14,738 bases of DNA from Micromonosporaceae bacterium (GTDB lineage: Bacteria; Actinomycetota; Actinomycetes; Mycobacteriales; Micromonosporaceae), in NCBI GenBank assembly GCA_019690055.1, contig JADGGF010000054.1, positions 1 to 14,738 on the forward strand. The letters are read 5' to 3'. Positions 6,800 to 13,787 of this stretch are shown in pieces. The position numbers were made by a program, and so were the translations under genes. Below the pieces are notes generated by a model. The model was not told the DNA's origin, made no database searches, and saw only the letters and a list, made by a program, of their open reading frames with translations. Numbering within the stretch: the stretch's first letter is position 1; every line of letters starts with the position of its first letter.

Positions 6800-9616
6800 A
6801 TGACGGGCGGCGGGTTCGTGGGCTCCGGGGCCGACGTCTCGCCTCGCGAGGCGGAGGTCCTGGCGGCGATCGGGGAGCATCTGACGAATGCCGAGATCGC
6901 CGCGCGGCTGTTCATCTCCGTCCGCACTGTGGAGAGTCACGTCTCATCCCTGCTGCGCAAGCTCCAGGTGGCGGACCGCCGGGCGCTGGCGGCCGTTGCC
7001 CGCCGACGGTCCGCCGAGCACACCGGACCGGCGGCGCCCCAACTGCCCACGCCGTTGACGTCGTTCGTCGGCCGGGCGGCCGAGCGGGCCGCTCTGGCCG
7101 AGGCCCTCAGCACGCACCGGCTGGTAACCGCGGTGGGACCGGGCGGGGTGGGCAAGACCCGTCTGGCATTGAGCACCATCACTGATGTTGCGGGCCGGTA
7201 CGCGGACGGCGCCTGGTACGTCGACCTCGTGCCCGTGGCGGACTCGTCGATGATCGCCCCGGCGATCGCGGCAGCGCTCGGCCTCGGCGAGCACCAGGGC
7301 CAGTCAAGCGAGGACACCGTGCGCAGCTGGCTGGGCCCCCGGCAGGCGCTGCTGGTGCTCGACAACTGCGAGCACCTGCTGGACGGGATACCGGCGTTGG
7401 TAGAGCGGCTGCTGAGCGCTGCTCCCCGGCTGTCGCTGCTGCTGACCAGCCGGGCCCGGCTGCTGGTGCCCTTTGAATGGGTGGTCCCGGTCCCCGGGCT
7501 GTCCATCGAGTCGGGTGACGCGGTGCAGCTGTTCGTGACGCGTATGGCGGCGGCCGGAAAGCCGCCGGCGAATGTTGACATTGATCGAGTGGTCGACATC
7601 TGCCGGGCGCTCGACGGCATGGCGCTGGCCATCGAGCTGACCGCCGCCCGCGTCCCGTCGCTCGGCCTGGACGGCATCGAGGCGGCCCTGACGGATCGGA
7701 TGGCCCTGCTGACCGGCGGCGCCCGCGCGAACGACCGACACAGCTCGATGCGATCCGCGCTGGACTGGAGCTACTCCCTGCTGGACGCAGCCGACCAGGC
7801 GGTGCTGCGCCGCGTCTCCGTGTTCGCGGCGCCGTTCACCGCCGCCGCGGCCGAGGCCGTCTGCGCCGACTGGCCGCCGGTGTCGCGTGCCAGCGTCGCG
7901 GCCGCGGTGGCCCGGCTCGCCGATCACAACCTCCTGGTCACGCTCACGGATGCGTCCGGGACCCGCTACCGGGCGCTGGAGACGATCCGGCAGTACGGCG
8001 CGAGCCGCCTGACCGACGAGGGCGAGGCGGAGCAGGCGCACGCCTCCCACCTGGCCTGGTGTCTGGACACGGCCGCCGCGGCCGGGCTCCCCCGGTACGA
8101 CGACCCGGCGTGGCGGCGGCGATTCGACGAGGTGGTGGACGAGTTGCGGGCCGCGCTGGCTTGGGCGGCCGCTGGCCGTACGCGCCGCGGGCCGGCTTAT
8201 CAGCTGGCGATCAGGCTGGCCGAGATGGCCTTTGCCCGGGGCTGGCCCGGCGAGGCCCAGGCGCGGTACGAGCAGGCCGCCGCCCTCGCGGCGGACGCTG
8301 ACGATGCCGCCCATGCCCTGCGCTGTGCCGCGGGCGCGGCCAAGTCCCGCCATGTCGGGGACGACGCACTCCGGCTGCACCTGGCCGCGGCCGACGCGGC
8401 CGTCCAGGCGGGTGACCAGGCCGGCGCGGCGGCGGACCTCGCGTACGCCGCCGAGATGTGCCATCGCGCGCGTGGACTGATGGCCACGGCACCACCGGAT
8501 GGCCTGGCGGCGGAGTTGCTCGCTCGCGGACGGTCCCTTGTGGACGACGACGTGACCGCCGAGTCCCGACTGCTGATCGCGGCGGCCTACGCCGGCCTTG
8601 ACGACGATCCCGCGGCCGCCGAGCCGGCCGAGCAGGCCGTCACGCTGGCGCGTCAGACCGGTGATGCGCTGGCCGAGAGCGCCGCGCTCGATGCGCTGAC
8701 CTCGGCTCAACTGGCGCGCGGCGAACTCCGGGCTGCCCTGGCCAGCGCGCTGCGGCGAGTGGAGATCCTGAATCCGCTGCCGGTGACGGCTACATCGGCG
8801 TTCGAGGTTTTCGACTCCCTGTACATGGCGGCCGAGTCCGCCACCGCCGTCGGCGACCTGCCGGCCGCCCGGGTTCTGGCCGAACGGATCCGGCACCTGC
8901 CGTTCCACCGTGAGGAAGGACATCTGGCCACGGCCCGGCTGATCGTTGTCACCGCCCTCACCGGCGACTGGGACGAGACACTCGCGCTCGCCGACCAGTT
9001 CCGGGAGGGATGGGAACGAGCCGGGCGGCCGCGGGCCGGGAACCTCACGCGCGCCGCCTACGCGGTAGCGACCGTGCACGGCCTGCGCGGGGACGATGCG
9101 GCCCGCGATGCCTGGCTCGACATCACCGACGCGCTGGCGACCCCGGGCCGACCGCTGTCGGCAATCCATGTCGACGAATTCTTCGACGCGTTGCTGCTGC
9201 TCCACCGGGGCCAAGCCGACGCCGCGCTCGAGCGGCTCGACACGCCACCCGAGCAGTTCCGGACCTGGTACAGCGGGATGTGGCGGCCCTGGTACGCGGC
9301 GGTGTGGGCCGAGGCGGCCGCGCTCACCGGACAACCCGACAGTGGTGACCGCATTCGCCGCGCCCGCCTCGCCACCGCCGACAACCCCGTGGCCGCGGCC
9401 ATCGTGCAGCGGGCCGAGGCGCTGGCCGCCGCCCCCCCCCCGGCAGCCCCGGCCGCCGCCGCGGTGGCTCCAGTGGCCGCCGCGTTGGAGGCGGCCGGGT
9501 GTCGCTATCAGTGGGCGCGCACGCTCGTCGCCATGGGTGGACAGCACCGGGCTCGCGGGGAGGCCGTGCTCGCCGCGATGGGCGCCACGCCCATGGTCTG
9601 GCCCGCCCGAGGGTGA
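6800..9616 (+). CDS. LuxR-type HTH / STAND ATPase / TPR regulator
   Basis: This 938-residue transcriptional regulator has its HTH at the N terminus. Residues about 14-60 are a LuxR/GerE HTH (SPREAEVLAAI, then TVESHVSSLLRKL at 43-55). An AAA/STAND-type NTPase follows, with Walker A GPGGVGKT (Lys119), Walker B LLVLDN (Asp188), a sensor-like LLLTSRARL and the motif DGMALAIEL. The rest, about 430-938, is an Ala-rich helical array of TPR character, ending in the recurrent motif EAAGCRYQWART. Such proteins couple ligand sensing and ATP-driven assembly to DNA binding; ligand and targets are unknown. ATG 6800 is chosen because it starts just before the HTH. An in-frame GTG at 6647 would add 51 unconserved-looking residues, and no strong ribosome binding site decides between them. 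Ten C at 9432-9441 encode a Pro/Ala stretch near the end, but the frame after it still gives the expected tail. Confidence 0.85.
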   Translation: MTGGGFVGSGADVSPREAEVLAAIGEHLTNAEIAARLFISVRTVESHVSSLLRKLQVADRRALAAVARRRSAEHTGPAAPQLPTPLTSFVGRAAERAALAEALSTHRLVTAVGPGGVGKTRLALSTITDVAGRYADGAWYVDLVPVADSSMIAPAIAAALGLGEHQGQSSEDTVRSWLGPRQALLVLDNCEHLLDGIPALVERLLSAAPRLSLLLTSRARLLVPFEWVVPVPGLSIESGDAVQLFVTRMAAAGKPPANVDIDRVVDICRALDGMALAIELTAARVPSLGLDGIEAALTDRMALLTGGARANDRHSSMRSALDWSYSLLDAADQAVLRRVSVFAAPFTAAAAEAVCADWPPVSRASVAAAVARLADHNLLVTLTDASGTRYRALETIRQYGASRLTDEGEAEQAHASHLAWCLDTAAAAGLPRYDDPAWRRRFDEVVDELRAALAWAAAGRTRRGPAYQLAIRLAEMAFARGWPGEAQARYEQAAALAADADDAAHALRCAAGAAKSRHVGDDALRLHLAAADAAVQAGDQAGAAADLAYAAEMCHRARGLMATAPPDGLAAELLARGRSLVDDDVTAESRLLIAAAYAGLDDDPAAAEPAEQAVTLARQTGDALAESAALDALTSAQLARGELRAALASALRRVEILNPLPVTATSAFEVFDSLYMAAESATAVGDLPAARVLAERIRHLPFHREEGHLATARLIVVTALTGDWDETLALADQFREGWERAGRPRAGNLTRAAYAVATVHGLRGDDAARDAWLDITDALATPGRPLSAIHVDEFFDALLLLHRGQADAALERLDTPPEQFRTWYSGMWRPWYAAVWAEAAALTGQPDSGDRIRRARLATADNPVAAAIVQRAEALAAAPPPAAPAAAAVAPVAAALEAAGCRYQWARTLVAMGGQHRARGEAVLAAMGATPMVWPARG
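9432..9441 (+). repeat. Ten-C homopolymer inside the LuxR-type gene
   Basis: Ten consecutive C encode part of an Ala/Pro linker near the C terminus of the LuxR-ATPase protein. A gain or loss of one C would change only the last 55-60 residues. The tail after it is family-like in the present frame, so the count shown is probably right. Confidence 0.8.
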
Positions 9617-9635
9617 CCGGAGCCTGCCCGGTGCA

Positions 9636-9681
9636 GGAAGGCGTCCTTGTTGACGGGTTTTGCCCAAGAAGGCGTCCTTCC
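9636..9681 (+). terminator. Paired GAAGG-CGT-CCTT hairpin repeat
   Basis: Two copies of GAAGGCGTCCTT followed by GTTGAC or CCTGAC (9637-9654 and 9668-9685, 16 of 18 identical) can each fold as a short hairpin. The outer GGAAGG (9636-9641) and CCTTCC (9676-9681) can also pair across the unit. It lies 20 bp after the stop of the LuxR-type gene, as a terminator would. It resembles tandem GAAGG/CCTTC units I associate with Micromonosporaceae genomes, which I cannot verify here. Confidence 0.6.
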
Positions 9682-9698
9682 TGACACGTACGCAGACC

Positions 9699-9732
9699 AC
9701 CACGGAAACCGGAATCCGTGGTCGCCACGGAT
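9699..9732 (+). promoter_or_regulatory. Alternative hairpins upstream of the Rid gene
   Basis: Three copies of one half-site alternate in orientation: CCACGGA (9700-9706), TCCGTGG (9715-9721), CCACGGA (9725-9731). ACCACGGA (9699-9706) pairs with TCCGTGGT (9715-9722) over an 8-nt loop. ATCCGTGG (9714-9721) pairs with CCACGGAT (9725-9732) over a 3-nt loop. Both use the middle copy, so only one can form at a time. The cluster ends 72 bp before the Rid start. It could be a multi-site operator or an attenuator-like leader. Confidence 0.45.
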
Positions 9733-9804
9733 GCCGTCGCGACCCAGTCCATCGGATGGTGGAAGAGGACGTGACCAGGAACCTCCCGACAAAGGAACAC
9801 ATCG

Positions 9805-10185
9805 ATGCCTAGGCAAGTCATCTCCACCCCCGACGCGCCTGAGTACCCCACCTACAGCCAGGCCGTGAAGGTCGACAACACCATCTACGTGGCCGGCACC
9901 ACCGGAGTCGACGTGGCGACCGGTGAGTTCGCGGGACCGACCATCCAGGACCAGGCCCGCCAGGCGCTGCGCAACTGCCAAGCGATCCTCCGCGCCGCCG
10001 GCGCCGAGCTCAGTGACGTCGTCATGGTGCACACCCTGCTCATGCGGCCCGAGGACGCGGACAACCTCACCGAGGTCTTCAACGAGTTCTTTCCCGACGT
10101 CCGGCCGCCGCGGTGCGTCAGCAAGATCGGCGTCGACCGGCCGGGTCTGCTCGTGTCAATCGCCATGGGGGCCGTCACCAGCTGA
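9805..10185 (+). CDS. Rid-family (YjgF/YER057c/UK114) protein
   Basis: This 126-residue protein of the Rid superfamily forms trimers with ligand sites between subunits. The fold signatures run in order: SQAVKVDNTIYVAGTTGVD (about 18-36), the central helix QARQALRNCQAILRAAG, and the C-terminal RPPRCVSKIG. Arg103 matches the conserved imine/enamine-binding Arg (Arg105 in E. coli RidA). The Glu that positions water in true RidA deaminases (IEIEAIAV) is replaced by VSIAMGAV, so this may be a Rid subgroup without classic 2-aminoacrylate deaminase activity. ATG 9805 has AAAGGA (9791-9796) eight bases upstream. No partner enzyme adjoins it, so the pathway cannot be inferred. The alternative hairpins upstream may regulate it. 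Confidence 0.85.
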   Translation: MPRQVISTPDAPEYPTYSQAVKVDNTIYVAGTTGVDVATGEFAGPTIQDQARQALRNCQAILRAAGAELSDVVMVHTLLMRPEDADNLTEVFNEFFPDVRPPRCVSKIGVDRPGLLVSIAMGAVTS

Positions 10186-10318
10186 CCCTACGGATCGACG
10201 TTCGGTCGCATCTGACTGATGGTTTAGCGCACAGTGGACGGTCGGGCGTGACAGTCGATCGGCCGGCCGTGGAAGGCGGCCATGTCGGGCCACACCGAAC
10301 CGACCGAGAGTGACCCTC

Positions 10319-10402
10319 ATGCCCGACCACGTGGCGCTGTCCATTCCCGACCTCCCGGCGGCGCGGGCCTGGCACGCGGCCGCGTTCGATCGGGCGCCCT
10401 GA
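10319..10402 (+). pseudogene. Truncated start of a VOC/glyoxalase-family gene
   Basis: ATG 10319 opens MPDHVALSIPDLPAARAWH, the typical first strand and helix of a vicinal-oxygen-chelate (glyoxalase/bleomycin-resistance) protein. The frame stops after 27 residues at TGA 10400-10402, and no continuation in other frames is evident before the permease remnant at 10452. Full-length family members are about 120-140 residues, so only the 5' end survives. It marks the left edge of a cluster of gene remnants. Confidence 0.6.
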
Positions 10403-10451
10403 CCCGTCTTCGCGGTCGGGGGCACCGGCGTCACCGGCACCGTGCCGCTGG

Positions 10452-10740
10452 CTAGGAGATCTTGCGGCGGTAGATCCGCATCGCGGAGGCGTACACGAGG
10501 ACGAGGATGCCGACACACCAGGCGAGGGCGATCCAGATGTCGGTGCCGACCGGCTGCTCGGTGAACAGGGCCCGGAGCGCGTTGACGATGGACGTGACGG
10601 GTTGGTTTTCGGCAAAGGCGCGCACCGGCCCGGGCATGGTGTCGGTGGGCACGAATGCCGAGCTGATGAACGGCAGGAAGATGAGCGGGTAGGAGAACGC
10701 GCTCGCGCCGTCCGGGGATTTGGCGGACAGGCCGGGGATG
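10452..10740 (-). pseudogene. C-terminal remnant of an ABC-2 type exporter permease
   Basis: The minus strand encodes the last ~95 residues of a DrrB-like ABC-2 permease. Recognisable parts are SAKSPDGASAFSYPLIFLPF, SSAFVPTDTMPGPVRAFAEN, QPVTSIVNALRALF, a last membrane helix (DIWIALAWCVGILVLVYA) and a basic end (RIYRRKIS), stopping at 10452. The full protein has about 250 residues and six helices; upstream of about 10740 the similarity ends and the sequence passes into the PASTA remnant on the other strand. No ATPase partner is present, so it cannot be functional. Confidence 0.75.
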
Positions 10741-10770
10741 ACGGCCCCGGTGAATCGGTCTCCCTGCCAG

Positions 10771-11224
10771 GTTTCGCGCCGCGAGGCACGACGAGCGGTC
10801 GGCATCCTGATCCTGTTCACGCTCGCCCTCACCTGGGTCGTCTGGTGTCCCCGCGGCTGAATCGTCCGGTGTCCCCTCGGCTGAGTCGTCCGGTGTCCCC
10901 TCGGCCTCAAGTTCGCCGACGCCCACCGTCGCGAGCACCACAACGCGGCCGCCGGAGGCGATACACCAGCCCGCCCCCACGACGACGTCGGCGAAGCCGA
11001 CACCGGGCCCGGGTCAAGTCTACGTTCCCAACCTCATTGGTCGGGGGGGTGCGGAAGCGGACTACCTGTTGCGGAGTGTTGGTCTGGTTCCTCAGCATGT
11101 TGGCGAGGATACGAACTGGATATGGTGCCACGTTGTCACTCAGGACCCGCCAGAGGACACCATTGTTAACCTCAACTCCACGGTCACCTTCACTACCGCG
11201 CCCGACGACGGATCCGGGTGCTAG
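10771..11224 (+). pseudogene. Frameshifted transmembrane-PASTA protein remnant
   Basis: One frame encodes a basic stretch and a membrane helix (RRAVGILILFTLALTWVV, from about 10789) and stops at TGA 10858. The next frame is open from 10811 to TAG 11222-11224. It encodes a Ser/Thr/Pro-rich linker with three SSGVPSAE-like repeats, then one PASTA domain (VPNLIGRGGAEADYLLRSVG from 11024, then VVTQDPPED and a VTFTT end strand). Helix, low-complexity linker and PASTA is the layout of the outer half of PknB-type Ser/Thr kinases and of small secreted PASTA proteins, which bind cell-wall muropeptides. The frame change between helix and linker, and the lack of a start codon in the PASTA frame, show it is broken. 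Which parent it came from is unclear. Confidence 0.65.
10838..10909 (+). repeat. Three tandem 24-bp repeats
   Basis: Three back-to-back 24-bp units (10838-10861, 10862-10885, 10886-10909) encode SSGVPAAE, SSGVPSAE and SSGVPSAS in the PASTA frame. Units two and three are nearly identical; the first differs at a few positions. It lies in the linker between the membrane helix and the PASTA domain, where length changes by whole repeats would be tolerated. Confidence 0.8.
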
Positions 11225-11278
11225 ACAGCATGTTGAGCCGGCGCCCTGTCCACCGCGGCTCCGACACGTCGAAGCTGA

Positions 11279-11554
11279 GACGAACTCGGCGGGCCATATG
11301 ACGCCGTCATGGCCATGTGCGTCCTCCAGCACGTCGACCGATCCCTCATCTCCTCTGTCCTGAACAAGATCGCGGCCGCCCTGCGACCGGGCGGCGCGTT
11401 CCTGGTCAGCGTTCGCGAAGTGGCTGGGGACCTGTGGGAGGGCGACGGTCACACGGTGCTGTGGGATCGCGCGTCGTTCGAGGCAGCACTGTCGATAGCG
11501 GGCCTGAACAATGCGTGGGTCGACTCGACGAGCGAACCCGAGGCCCCGGGCTGA
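11279..11554 (+). pseudogene. C-terminal remnant of a SAM-dependent methyltransferase
   Basis: The frame from 11279 reads DELGGPYDAVMAMCVLQHVD and continues with a helix, the post-I motif LRPGGAFLVSV, and a tail up to TGA 11552-11554. This is the second half of a class I methyltransferase domain. The N-terminal SAM-binding glycine motif is missing. Upstream, a different frame (VEAE before DELGG) suggests a one-base loss near 11279. An internal ATG at 11309 would give 81 residues, but without the cofactor site it would not work as an enzyme. Confidence 0.65.
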
Positions 11555-11942
11555 CTTTCTTCGAGCATGCGTCGCGTGAGGACACCAAGTCGAGCCGCTC
11601 GCTTCACGCCGCAGCGATCGACTCCTGCGACTCCGTGACTAACTCGCTGAGGTCGCCTGGGACCTCAAGGTAAACCTCTCAACCATCCGGACGGGTCGGT
11701 CGTGGCGAGGCTGCTGACGCCACACAACAGCACCGCCACGCCGACCCCTGTGTTGGCAAACCTGGTCACCAGCAACGGACGTACGAGCATCCCTTTATTC
11801 AAAGGCACTGCGCTGCCCAGAGCCACACCGGCACGTCAACGGCACCAATCTGCCGCGACGGGGGCGAGGGCTGTCGGTCTTTGGTCGCGTGGGGTCGTTT
11901 GGATTCGACGATTCGGCGGACTCGCGCTTGCGCTTGCCTTGA
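11555..11942. other. Stretch without a recognisable gene
   Basis: This stretch separates the methyltransferase and NERD remnants. I recognise no protein family in any frame; local composition is less GC-rich in places (around 11660-11800). A 6-bp hairpin (GAGGTC 11649-11654, GACCTC 11661-11666) is the only structure noted. It is probably decayed or rearranged sequence. Confidence 0.5.
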
Positions 11943-12404
11943 TCATGCGGGTGGTAGGTGTGCGGCGACGAGTTCTCGGATCGCCGCGACTTCGATCCCG
12001 CCAGGCTGGTCGGCGGCCAGCAGCTTGACCAGCCGGCGGGCCCACACGACGTGGACGTCTCTGATCGTGAACGGTCCACCCCGCAAAGGCCACTGCGCGT
12101 CGGTAAAGCACAGCACACCGGTTACCGGGACGTTGCCCGCGACCCCGCGGACGAGCTCGACCTGGCCGAGGACGCCATCGACCAGCTCGGTGCGGTCACG
12201 TCCACCTACGATGAGCCGCTCGATCCGCGGCCCGATCAGCCACCCTTCGACGCTGCGCCGCAGGCGCCCCTGATGGCTCTTGGAGTCGATAACCCATACC
12301 CGCCTGCGAGTCACGACGATGTGGTCGATGTTGGCTCTACTTCCGGGAACACGGCGGTCGTGCAGCACCGCGATGTCGTCAGCGGCGAGCGGATCGAAGA
12401 GCCC
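11943..12404 (-). pseudogene. NERD-domain protein, truncated at its 5' side
   Basis: The minus-strand frame is open from 12404 to TGA at 11943 (GTG 12368 is the first possible start). It encodes DPLAADDIAVLHDRRVPGS, then the NERD core ANIDHIVVTRRRVWVIDSKS with the family's Asp and the Lys of the DxK-type nuclease-like motif, and about 90 further residues including VPVTGVLCFTDAQWPL. NERD (nuclease-related) proteins normally carry 40-100 more residues before this point. Here a stop (12405-12407) and an IS256-type transposase remnant lie directly upstream, so the gene appears cut by that element. A short functional product from GTG 12368 cannot be excluded. Confidence 0.65.
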
Positions 12405-12409
12405 CTATA

Positions 12410-12590
12410 ACCCCAAACGAGCGGCTCAACCGTGAGATCTGCCGCCGCACCGACGTCAACGGCATCTTCCCCGACCGGGCATCCATCCGCCTGGTCGGCG
12501 CGGACCTAGCCGAGCAGCACGACGAGTGGGCCGAAGGCCGTCGCTGCCGGCACACCGGTCCTCGCCGCCGGCGAGCAGCCCTTCTAACCT
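12410..12590 (+). mobile_element. 3' remnant of an IS256-family (mutator-type) transposase
   Basis: From 12416 the plus strand reads NERLNREICRRTDVNGIFPD and continues ASIRLVGADLAEQHDEWAEG, the characteristic C-terminal segment of IS256-family transposases. Just upstream an extra A in the AACCCCAAACGAG context breaks the expected NPNERLN frame, and no earlier part of the transposase is present. The frame after AEGRR diverges from the family, so only about 55 residues remain. The element's right end may lie near 12640 (CCTCCACAGGACTTGACC), but no matching left end is visible. Confidence 0.75.
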
Positions 12591-12644
12591 TCAGCCAAGA
12601 TCGACTCGAAGACCGCCCGAAGCACCCCTCCACAGGACTTGACC

Positions 12645-12673
12645 TTGACGCGGCGGATCCACCCGTATACGTT
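12645..12673 (+). promoter_or_regulatory. Candidate promoter of the sugar-transport operon
   Basis: TTGACG (12645-12650) and TACGTT (12668-12673, fitting the actinobacterial TANNNT -10) are separated by 17 bp. Transcription would start near 12680, about 40 bp before the first permease and just upstream of a LacI-type operator. The -35 lies beside the presumed end of the IS256 remnant. Confidence 0.45.
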
Positions 12674-12689
12674 TCCCGGTTACCACCGC

Positions 12690-12705
12690 TTTACAACGAT
12701 GCAAA
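12690..12705. promoter_or_regulatory. Candidate LacI-family operator
   Basis: TTTACAACGATGCAAA is an imperfect palindrome around a central CG, symmetric at 12 of 16 positions, and fits the layout of LacI-family sites that control sugar ABC transporters. It sits between the inferred transcription start and the ribosome binding site (GGAGG, 12710-12714), a position where a repressor would block expression. Confidence 0.5.
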
Positions 12706-12718
12706 CCTTGGAGGCGCC

Positions 12719-13786
12719 ATGCGCCGTTCGGGCGCCGTCGGTCGCGCGGGACTCTGGACCAGCATGTCGTTCGTCGGGCCGTTCCTGCTCGTATACGCGG
12801 CGTTCTTGCTCTACCCGCTCGTCCAGGCAGTGCGGATGAGCTTCTACGACTGGGATCTGCTCGGCCTGGCGCCGGAGTGGCGCGGAGCCGAGAACTACGT
12901 CCGCATGCTCTGGGGAACCCACATGGAGTGGGGTTTCGCCCACCTGTGGCAGCTGAGGTTGGTGATCGTGGCGACCGCGACCATCGTCGCTTGGCACGCC
13001 GCGCGGTCCCGATCGCGGCTACAGTGGTGCGGCGTCGCGGCACTCCTCATGCTCGCGGCAGTGCTGGGCTTCCATCCCGGACCTGACGGGATGTGGTACG
13101 ACCGGTTGTTCTGGGAATCGTTCAAACACACGCTCCAGTTCACTCTGATGTCCACGCCGCTCATCATCGGGCTCGGGCTGGCAATGGCTCTCGCGGTGAA
13201 CAACTCCAAGCACCGCGGCGGCAAGTTCTACCAGGTCGCATTCTTCGTCCCATACGTTCTGCCCATCTCCGTCGCAACCCTGGTGTGGACGAATGTTCTC
13301 AGTCCGCGCGGGATCCTGTCGGCGTTTCTCGCGAAGTTCGGGGTCGAGCCGATCTCGTGGCTAGGGGACCAGCGTCTCGCGATGCCGGCGATCGTTGTGA
13401 TGACCGCTTGGTGGACCGTCGGGTTCAACCTCGTTTTGTTCTCTGCCGGTCTGCAGGATATCGACCCGGCGCTCTACGAGGCGGCCATGCTCGATGGCGC
13501 CGGCGCGTGGCAGCGGTTCGTGCACGTCACGCTCCCAGGGTTGCGCCACGTCATGGCCCTGGTGCTTGTGATGCAGATAATCGCCGGCTTCGTCGTCTTC
13601 GGTCAGATCAACATCATGACGAGCGGTGGCCCAGGCAACGCGACGCGCACTCTCGTCCTGCACCTCTACGAGACGGGCTTTACCCAGAAGCACCTCGGTG
13701 CTGGGGCCGCGATGGCCCTCTTCCTCTTTGCGGTCATGTTCGTGATCTCGCTGGTGCAGCTGCGCCTCATGCGTGAGGAGAAATGA
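12719..13786 (+). CDS. Carbohydrate ABC importer permease (MalF-like)
   Basis: This 355-residue integral membrane subunit belongs to a CUT1-type sugar importer. The first helix spans about 17-38, then FYDWDLLGLAPEWRGAENYV typical of MalF-type permeases, and the core TM domain follows (about 128-350). The EAA loop starts at Glu254 (EAAMLDGAGAWQRF) and docks the ATPase. Family members are usually about 290-310 residues; the surplus is a stretch at about 66-125 with two extra hydrophobic segments (78-94 and 101-118) between ENYVRML and FWESFKHTLQFT. ATG 12719 has GGAGG four bases upstream. The second permease follows after one base, so the two form an operon, probably controlled by the LacI-type site upstream. 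The binding protein and ATPase are not in the window; the substrate is unknown. Confidence 0.92.
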   Translation: MRRSGAVGRAGLWTSMSFVGPFLLVYAAFLLYPLVQAVRMSFYDWDLLGLAPEWRGAENYVRMLWGTHMEWGFAHLWQLRLVIVATATIVAWHAARSRSRLQWCGVAALLMLAAVLGFHPGPDGMWYDRLFWESFKHTLQFTLMSTPLIIGLGLAMALAVNNSKHRGGKFYQVAFFVPYVLPISVATLVWTNVLSPRGILSAFLAKFGVEPISWLGDQRLAMPAIVVMTAWWTVGFNLVLFSAGLQDIDPALYEAAMLDGAGAWQRFVHVTLPGLRHVMALVLVMQIIAGFVVFGQINIMTSGGPGNATRTLVLHLYETGFTQKHLGAGAAMALFLFAVMFVISLVQLRLMREEK

Positions 13787-13787
13787 A

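Noticed and set aside
7304..9802. 832-residue minus-strand open frame opposite the LuxR-ATPase gene
   Set aside because: It is a shadow frame of a GC-rich coding region; composition is dominated by Gly/Arg/Gln with no recognisable motif.
10838..10909. CRISPR-like array
   Set aside because: The units are contiguous 24-bp coding repeats without spacers.
11702..12028. 108-residue plus-strand open frame MARLLTPHNS...
   Set aside because: It overlaps the NERD remnant antisense; no ribosome binding site and no family resemblance.
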